A stretch of DNA of 50,977 nucleotides from contig NZ_NUQE01000043.1 of assembly GCF_002582035.1 (NCBI RefSeq), positions 49,559 through 100,535 on the forward strand. The letters run 5' to 3'. The DNA is from Bacillus pseudomycoides. Its GTDB lineage: Bacteria > Bacillota > Bacilli > Bacillales > Bacillaceae_G. Both the position numbers and the translations under genes were made by a program. Shown here piece by piece: positions 43,748 through 50,977 of this stretch (the first letter of the stretch is position 1; the number at the start of each line of letters is the position of its first letter). Under the pieces are notes generated by a model. The model did no database searches. It was not told the origin of the DNA and saw nothing but the letters and a program-made list of their open reading frames with translations.

Positions 43748-44107
43748 AAAAAAACGTCCCTGCAATATATGCAGGGACGAAAATGATCGCGGTACCACCC
43801 TAGCTTGTGAAATGTACGTATGCCAATTAAAGGTATACACCGATTGATGAAAATAAAAAACGCCCCTGCAATATATGCAGGGACGAAAACATCGCGGTAC
43901 CACCCTAAATTGTGAAACAAAAAACATTTCACCACTTTGCAGAAATAACGGTCTGTAACCGTCTTTTACTACTCCAACTGTTTCGTAAAAGAAGCTCAAG
44001 GGGGTAATTCATACTCCGTTCTGTACTGATTCGCACCAACCATCAGCTCTCTGAAATCATGAAGCGAAATACTACTAAATCCTATCGTCGCCGATTCATA
44101 TCGTGTT
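43748..44107 (-). promoter_or_regulatory. T-box leader with two antiterminator/terminator modules
   Basis: On the minus strand: a stem I with AGAGAGCTGATGGTTGGTG and GAATCAG, a specifier region GAGTATGAATTACCCCC (codon TAC, Tyr, in the usual place after GAAN), and stem III-like ACGGTTACAGACCGT. Then come two copies of the T-box AGGGTGGTACCGCG (plus coordinates 43893-43906 and 43788-43801), each followed by a terminator CGTCCCTGCATATATTGCAGGG with Ts (43855-43888 and 43748-43784). The tRNA reads the specifier once and may have to open two terminators. Confidence 0.9.
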
Positions 44108-44113
44108 AGTAAA

Positions 44114-44143
44114 TTTTTATCATAAAAAAGAGAAGGATGTCAA
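44114..44143 (-). promoter_or_regulatory. Promoter of the T-box transcript
   Basis: On the minus strand TTGACA (44138-44143), 18-bp spacer, TAAAAA with an upstream TG (extended -10, 44114-44119). The start would be just before the T-box stem I. Confidence 0.65.
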
Positions 44144-44240
44144 CAGTTATTTTTGAATTTATACGACAGATAAAATATAAAGAAAATTAAATTAAATCAA
44201 AAAATTGTGCGTTATAATGAACTTGAGAGGAGGATAAAAT

Positions 44241-44588
44241 ATGAAGATAAAAATTATAATTGTTTCAATGCTGCTCACGGTTATTGGTAGTTTTGGAATT
44301 TATACAGCGTTTGCAGCACCCTCTAGTTTGATAAAGACGAGTGTTGGAAAACCGAAAGAAACCGTACAACAGAATGAAGAAGAAAAAATGCAGAAAACAG
44401 CAAATAAATTCGGAGTTTCTACAGAAGGAAAAACAAAAGAACAGATTCAAAAAGAAATAGGTGCAGTGCGTTATGAAAAGCGACAAGAGCTTCTTCGAGA
44501 GCATGCAAAAGAGCTGGGAATTGAAATAGAAGGCAAAACAGATGAACAATTAATTCAAGAGATTGGAAAAATTCAGCACGGTAAATAG
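44241..44588 (+). CDS. Small secreted protein with repeated GIExEGK motif
   Basis: 115 residues. Signal peptide (1-24, cleavage after AFA); the rest is charged and helical. Two repeats: NKFGVSTEGKTKEQIQKEIG (about 56-75) and KELGIEIEGKTDEQLIQEIG (about 90-109). Function unknown. RBS GAGAGGAGG; a TATAAT at 44213-44218 is a likely -10. A related motif occurs in the small protein at 50680, on the other side of the biotin operon. Divergent from the T-box. Confidence 0.75.
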   Translation: MKIKIIIVSMLLTVIGSFGIYTAFAAPSSLIKTSVGKPKETVQQNEEEKMQKTANKFGVSTEGKTKEQIQKEIGAVRYEKRQELLREHAKELGIEIEGKTDEQLIQEIGKIQHGK

Positions 44589-44591
44589 GAT

Positions 44592-44622
44592 GACTTATCA
44601 TACGATAAGTCGTTCTTTTTTA
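44592..44622 (+). terminator. Terminator after the small secreted protein gene
   Basis: GACTTATC-ATAC-GATAAGTC followed by GTTCTTTTTT. Confidence 0.75.
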
Positions 44623-44663
44623 AGAATATTATTGCCTTGAAAAAGAATTGACAGTGTTTGTTT

Positions 44664-44699
44664 TATAATGTTAACCTTAAATAAAAATAAGTTAACATT
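44664..44699 (+). promoter_or_regulatory. BirA (biotin repressor) operator at the bio operon promoter
   Basis: AATGTTAAC (44667-44675), 15 nt, GTTAACATT (44691-44699): a perfect 9-bp inverted repeat with the spacing of BirA operators (TTGTTAACC-N15-GGTTAACAA type). TATAAT (44664-44669) overlaps the left arm. TTGACA at 44648 is nearby but only 10 nt from that -10, so the exact promoter is uncertain. Confidence 0.8.
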
Positions 44700-44712
44700 A
44701 GGAGTGACAATC

Positions 44713-47969
<3,257 letters not shown>

Positions 47970-47973
<4 letters not shown>

Positions 47974-48719
47974 AGCAACTTAGTTTTGTGCTTATTCCTG
48001 GTTGGGGTATGGAGGAACAAACTTGGGAATCATTTCTTCCGTATTTACATGATTTTCCGGTACATATTGTTCATTGGCGGAATATTGAAGATCAACAGGA
48101 TTTTCATCGACGAATTAAAGAGATAGCTAAAGATAAAGAAGTGATTTTAATTGGCTGGTCGCTTGGAGCGTTGGCAGCTCTTCAAGTGTATGATTCATTG
48201 CAAACGAAAGGGCTCGTTTTATTAGGAGGAACAGCGAAATTTACAATAGACTCCGATTATATACATGGATGGAAAGGGTCTTTTGTTGAAAGAATGAAAC
48301 GCAGTCTTCTTAAAGAAAAAGATGCTACGTTAAAAAGATTTTACGTGAGCATGTTTTCAAAGACAGAGCAGGAGATTGGAGCCGAGCAGGCATTTTTAAA
48401 AATAGCTGAGAAGTTTCAAGGTGATTCGATTGATTCTTTGCAATGTGGGCTTGATTACTTAATAGAAATAGATGCTAGAGAACAGCTGCAGCAAATAGAA
48501 GTTCCGTTATTACTTCTTCACGGAGAGTCTGATGTGACTTGTCCTCCGTCTGCAGCACAGTATATACATGAAAAAACAAATGCATCGCTAACGATTATAG
48601 AAGAAGCTGGACATGTACTTTGTTTCACGCATCCAGAGCGATGTGCAAAAGAAATTCTACAGTTTGTAAAGGGGATACAACAAAATGATCAACAAGCCGT
48701 TGTTACAAAAACGATTTAA
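47970..48719 (+). CDS. bioH: Pimeloyl-ACP methyl ester carboxylesterase
   Basis: Alpha/beta hydrolase that removes the methyl group added by BioC, ending pimelate chain building. 249 residues: [13 protein letters not shown], nucleophile S64 in [10 protein letters not shown], Asp in [10 protein letters not shown] and His in EEAGHVLCF. Assigned BioH rather than a general hydrolase because it sits between bioF and bioC. The ATG overlaps the bioF stop; the last 35 nt overlap bioC. Confidence 0.9.
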
Positions 48720-49542
48720 TCAAGCCGCTGTATCCTATGATCAATATGCAAATGTACAAAAAAAGATGGCAGACCAGCTGCTTGCTTATGTGAAAGAACA
48801 TTACGATGCAGCAGCGCAAATTCATATTTTAGAGCTTGGATGCGGCACAGGTTATGTAACAGAGAAACTAGCGACATTGTTTCCAAATGCGACGATTACA
48901 GCTGTTGATTTTGCAGAAAGCATGATTGCGAAAGCAAAAATGCATTGCAATATGGAGTCTGTTACATTTCGATGTGAAGACATTGAACATATGAAACTTG
49001 ATGAACAATATGATGTGATGATATCCAATGCAACGTTTCAATGGTTAAACGATTTATCAGTTACATTAGCGAATTTATATCATCATTTACATGAAGATGG
49101 TGTACTGTTATTTTCGACGTTTGGAGATAAAACGTTTTATGAGCTGCATACATCATTTCAGTGTGCAAAAACAATGTGTGCAATAGATGATGCAACAACT
49201 GTTGGTCAAACTTTTTTAACAGGACTACAGTTGCAAGAGTTGTGTAAAAGAATAACAGGGGATATACATGTTGATGAAGCATGTTACATAGAAACCTTCA
49301 CTACAGTTCGTGATTTTTTACAATCCATTCGTAAAGTTGGGGCTACGAACAGTAACGAAGGATTCTATTGCCAAAGTCCTTCTATCTTTCGCAATATGCT
49401 TCGCATATATGAGCGAGATTTTATGGAAGATGGAAGAATTGTAGCAACATATCATGCTTTATTTTCTTATATGAAAAAAGAGGGGAAGAGAATAAATGAA
49501 ACATGTACAAACAAAAACAGATTGGAAACAAATCGCATCTGA
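48685..49542 (+). CDS. bioC: Malonyl-ACP O-methyltransferase
   Basis: SAM-dependent methylation of malonyl-ACP that starts pimeloyl synthesis through the fatty-acid machinery. 285 residues: [16 protein letters not shown] at the N-terminus and the SAM motif ILELGCGTGYVTEKL are diagnostic, followed by MISNATFQWL. Begins 35 nt before the end of bioH and ends 47 nt into bioB. The tail NETCTNKNRLETNRI is read over the bioB start and may not be functionally important. Confidence 0.93.
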   Translation: MINKPLLQKRFNQAAVSYDQYANVQKKMADQLLAYVKEHYDAAAQIHILELGCGTGYVTEKLATLFPNATITAVDFAESMIAKAKMHCNMESVTFRCEDIEHMKLDEQYDVMISNATFQWLNDLSVTLANLYHHLHEDGVLLFSTFGDKTFYELHTSFQCAKTMCAIDDATTVGQTFLTGLQLQELCKRITGDIHVDEACYIETFTTVRDFLQSIRKVGATNSNEGFYCQSPSIFRNMLRIYERDFMEDGRIVATYHALFSYMKKEGKRINETCTNKNRLETNRI

Positions 49543-50494
49543 GGTCGTGCAAGGAAGAGCTGTAACGAAAGAAGAGGCACTCAATATTTTACAAGCGAAT
49601 GATACAGAAATTTTAGAAATTATGAATGCTGCATATGTGATTCGTCATCATTATTTTGGAAAAAAAGTAAAACTAAATATGATTATTAATACGAAGTCTG
49701 GTTTATGCCCAGAAGATTGTGGGTATTGTTCCCAATCAATCGTATCAGAGGCTCCGATTGATAAGTATGCTTGGTTAACGCAAGAGAAAATTGTGGAAGG
49801 TGCACATGAAGCGATTCGCCGCAAGGCAGGTACATATTGCATTGTTGCTTCCGGACGCCGTCCAACTAATAAGGAAGTAGAACATGTCATTGGAGCGGTA
49901 AAAGAAATCCGTGATACGACCGATTTGAAGATTTGCTGTTGTTTAGGATTTTTAAATGAAGATCAAGCGCAGCGTCTTGCTGAGGCTGGTGTGCATCGTT
50001 ACAATCATAATTTAAATACGCATGTAGATAATTATGAGAGTATTTGTTCAACTCATACGTACGACGATCGTGTTGATACAGTTGAAAAAGCGAAGCATGC
50101 GGGTATATCACCATGTTCGGGTGCTATTTTCGGAATGGGGGAAACAACGGAGCAACGTGTAGAAATTGCATTTGAATTAAAACGCTTAGATGCGGATTCT
50201 ATCCCATGTAATTTCCTTGTTGCTGTAAATGGAACGCCATTAGAAGGGCAAAAAGAATTAACACCAATAGAGTGCTTAAAAGTATTGGCAATGATGCGCT
50301 TTGTGAATCCGTCAAAAGAAATTCGGATTTCTGGTGGACGCGAAATTAACTTACGCGCTGTTCAACCACTCGGTTTATTTGCTGCAAATTCAATCTTTGT
50401 TGGTGATTATTTAACGACAGCTGGCCAAGAACCAACAGCAGATTGGGGAATGATTGAAGATTTAGGGTTTGAAATTGAGGAATGTGCGTTGTAA
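49496..50494 (+). CDS. bioB: Biotin synthase
   Basis: Radical SAM enzyme inserting sulfur into dethiobiotin. 332 residues; the [4Fe-4S] cluster motif CxxxCxxC is C71, C75, C78 in GLCPEDCGYCSQS; further cysteines and the [2Fe-2S] region (DLKICCCLGFL and HRYNHNLNTHVDNYE) follow, and ISGGREINLRAVQP is near the end. RBS GAGGGGAAGAG lies inside bioC (47-nt overlap). Last gene of the operon; terminator follows. Confidence 0.96.
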   Translation: MKHVQTKTDWKQIASEVVQGRAVTKEEALNILQANDTEILEIMNAAYVIRHHYFGKKVKLNMIINTKSGLCPEDCGYCSQSIVSEAPIDKYAWLTQEKIVEGAHEAIRRKAGTYCIVASGRRPTNKEVEHVIGAVKEIRDTTDLKICCCLGFLNEDQAQRLAEAGVHRYNHNLNTHVDNYESICSTHTYDDRVDTVEKAKHAGISPCSGAIFGMGETTEQRVEIAFELKRLDADSIPCNFLVAVNGTPLEGQKELTPIECLKVLAMMRFVNPSKEIRISGGREINLRAVQPLGLFAANSIFVGDYLTTAGQEPTADWGMIEDLGFEIEECAL

Positions 50495-50507
50495 TAAAGA
50501 TTAGGGA

Positions 50508-50539
50508 AGAAAGCTCTTGATATAGGAGCTTTCTTTTTT
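50508..50539 (+). terminator. Terminator of the bio operon
   Basis: AAGAAAGCTC / GAGCTTTCTT perfect stem, 8-nt loop, followed by a T run. Confidence 0.92.
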
Positions 50540-50602
50540 GTAAATAAAATGTAATAAAACGCAAATAACCCCTGGGGCTATTCAATTTGTAAGGGGATGA
50601 AC

Positions 50603-50698
50603 ATGAAATGCAGCCGAATTTCCCACTCCGCAATTGTACATAGTAAGAGAGAGATCAACAATGGTTTGGAGAGATTTGTATGCATAAATATATATTAG
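50603..50698 (+). CDS. Possible 31-codon leader reading frame
   Basis: ATG 50603 follows AAGGGGA by 5 nt and opens a frame MKCSRISHSAIVHSKRE that ends at TAG 50696-50698, 19 nt inside the next gene. The overlap would couple translation. No family known; may be chance. Confidence 0.3.
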   Translation: MKCSRISHSAIVHSKREINNGLERFVCINIY

Positions 50699-50961
50699 CA
50701 ATTATGAGCTTTCTTATTTTGTTAAAAGCAATTAGTGCAGACCCAGTAAAAGCAATTGAAAATCCTGAACAGAAAGATATGCAAGCGAGAATTGAGCAGC
50801 ATTTTCGGCATCAAGCTGAGTATTTTGGAATTGAAACAGAAGGAAAAGATTTAAAAGAAGTGGGCAGAGAGCTTCATATTGCGCAAGAGGAACAGAGAAG
50901 AGAAGAAATGAGAAAGCAAAAAGAGGCCGAAGCCTCTTTTGGTTGTTTGCTCGAAACCTAA
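50680..50961 (+). CDS. Small secreted protein related to the one at 44241
   Basis: 93 residues as read. Signal peptide (about 1-25, ending near VKAIEN); then RIEQHFRHQAEYFGIETEG and a helical, charged stretch (EEQRREEMRKQKEAEA). The motif YFGIETEGKDLKEVGREL is like the repeat of the protein at 44241. Function unknown. GGAGAG lies 7 nt before ATG. The last 15 codons run over a hairpin AAAAGAGGC-CGAA-GCCTCTTTT (50919-50940) that resembles a terminator, so the tail ASFGCLLET may be an extension caused by a lost stop. The window ends 16 nt after the stop. Confidence 0.7.
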   Translation: MHKYILAIMSFLILLKAISADPVKAIENPEQKDMQARIEQHFRHQAEYFGIETEGKDLKEVGRELHIAQEEQRREEMRKQKEAEASFGCLLET

Positions 50962-50977
50962 CCAGCCATAAGAGCCC

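Noticed and set aside
43664-43999. 111-codon open frame on the minus strand over the T-box leader
   Set aside because: It reads through both T-box modules and terminators; the repeated protein segment RVVPR is only the translation of the duplicated RNA motif.

Overview
The window is a chromosomal segment of a Bacillus cereus-group bacterium. Evidence: Spo0A with the family-typical sequence, the spo0A / bkd / yqi-yqj gene order shared with Bacillus, AT-rich DNA, strong Shine-Dalgarno sites, bcr1-type repeats (known from the B. cereus group), and the bioADFHCB order instead of the B. subtilis bioWAFDBI order. The species within the group cannot be fixed from the sequence alone. No phage, IS transposase, CRISPR, rRNA or tRNA gene was seen; this is core chromosome with small repeats scattered between genes.

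Layout. 1-3.2 kb: spo0A with a sigma-H/0A-box type control region, a YycC-like small gene, a glycerophosphodiester phosphodiesterase and a DUF2627 membrane protein, with bcr1-like repeats between them. 3.3-13.8 kb: bkdR and the seven-gene branched-chain keto acid cluster ptb-bcd-buk-lpdV-bkdAA-bkdAB-bkdB, headed by a consensus sigma-54 promoter, a palindrome that is a good candidate BkdR enhancer, and a near-consensus cre site. It turns Leu/Ile/Val into branched acyl-CoA (fatty acid primers) and recovers energy through acyl-phosphate. 13.8-16.3 kb: DUF421 membrane protein, NUDIX hydrolase, yjdF behind a yjdF-type riboswitch, and bacilliredoxin BrxB. 16.4-18.7 kb: arginine ABC transporter artPQR with an ARG-box-like operator. 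18.8-31.9 kb: housekeeping and stress genes (YqjA-like, L,D-transpeptidase, the 30-residue stressosome protein Prli42, M20 peptidase, SOS-type DNA polymerase IV, alpha/beta hydrolase, RNase Z, L-serine dehydratase sdaAB-sdaAA under a cre site, proI, an MBL-fold hydrolase, an SDR enzyme, YqzH-like).

32.1-37.3 kb: argCJBDF, the route from N-acetylglutamate to citrulline, with a consensus sigma-A promoter and two ARG-box-like sites; with artPQR it makes a likely ArgR/AhrC regulon inside one window. 37.4-44.6 kb: DUF2062 protein, a tiny Tyr-rich reading frame, a MarR regulator, an SGNH hydrolase whose C-terminus is supplied by a repeat, an LPXTG-anchored 5'-nucleotidase, an NhaC-type transporter behind a T-box leader with two antiterminator/terminator modules, and a small secreted protein. 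44.6-50.5 kb: the biotin operon bioADFHCB with a BirA-type operator and extensive gene overlaps. It is flanked on the other side by a second small secreted protein related to the one before it.

The most unusual items are the duplicated T-box decision module with a 22-codon reading frame behind it, the repeat family whose terminal hairpin is kept by compensatory changes and which has become part of a gene, two reading frames that run through what look like transcription terminators, and several long perfect inverted repeats in promoter regions.
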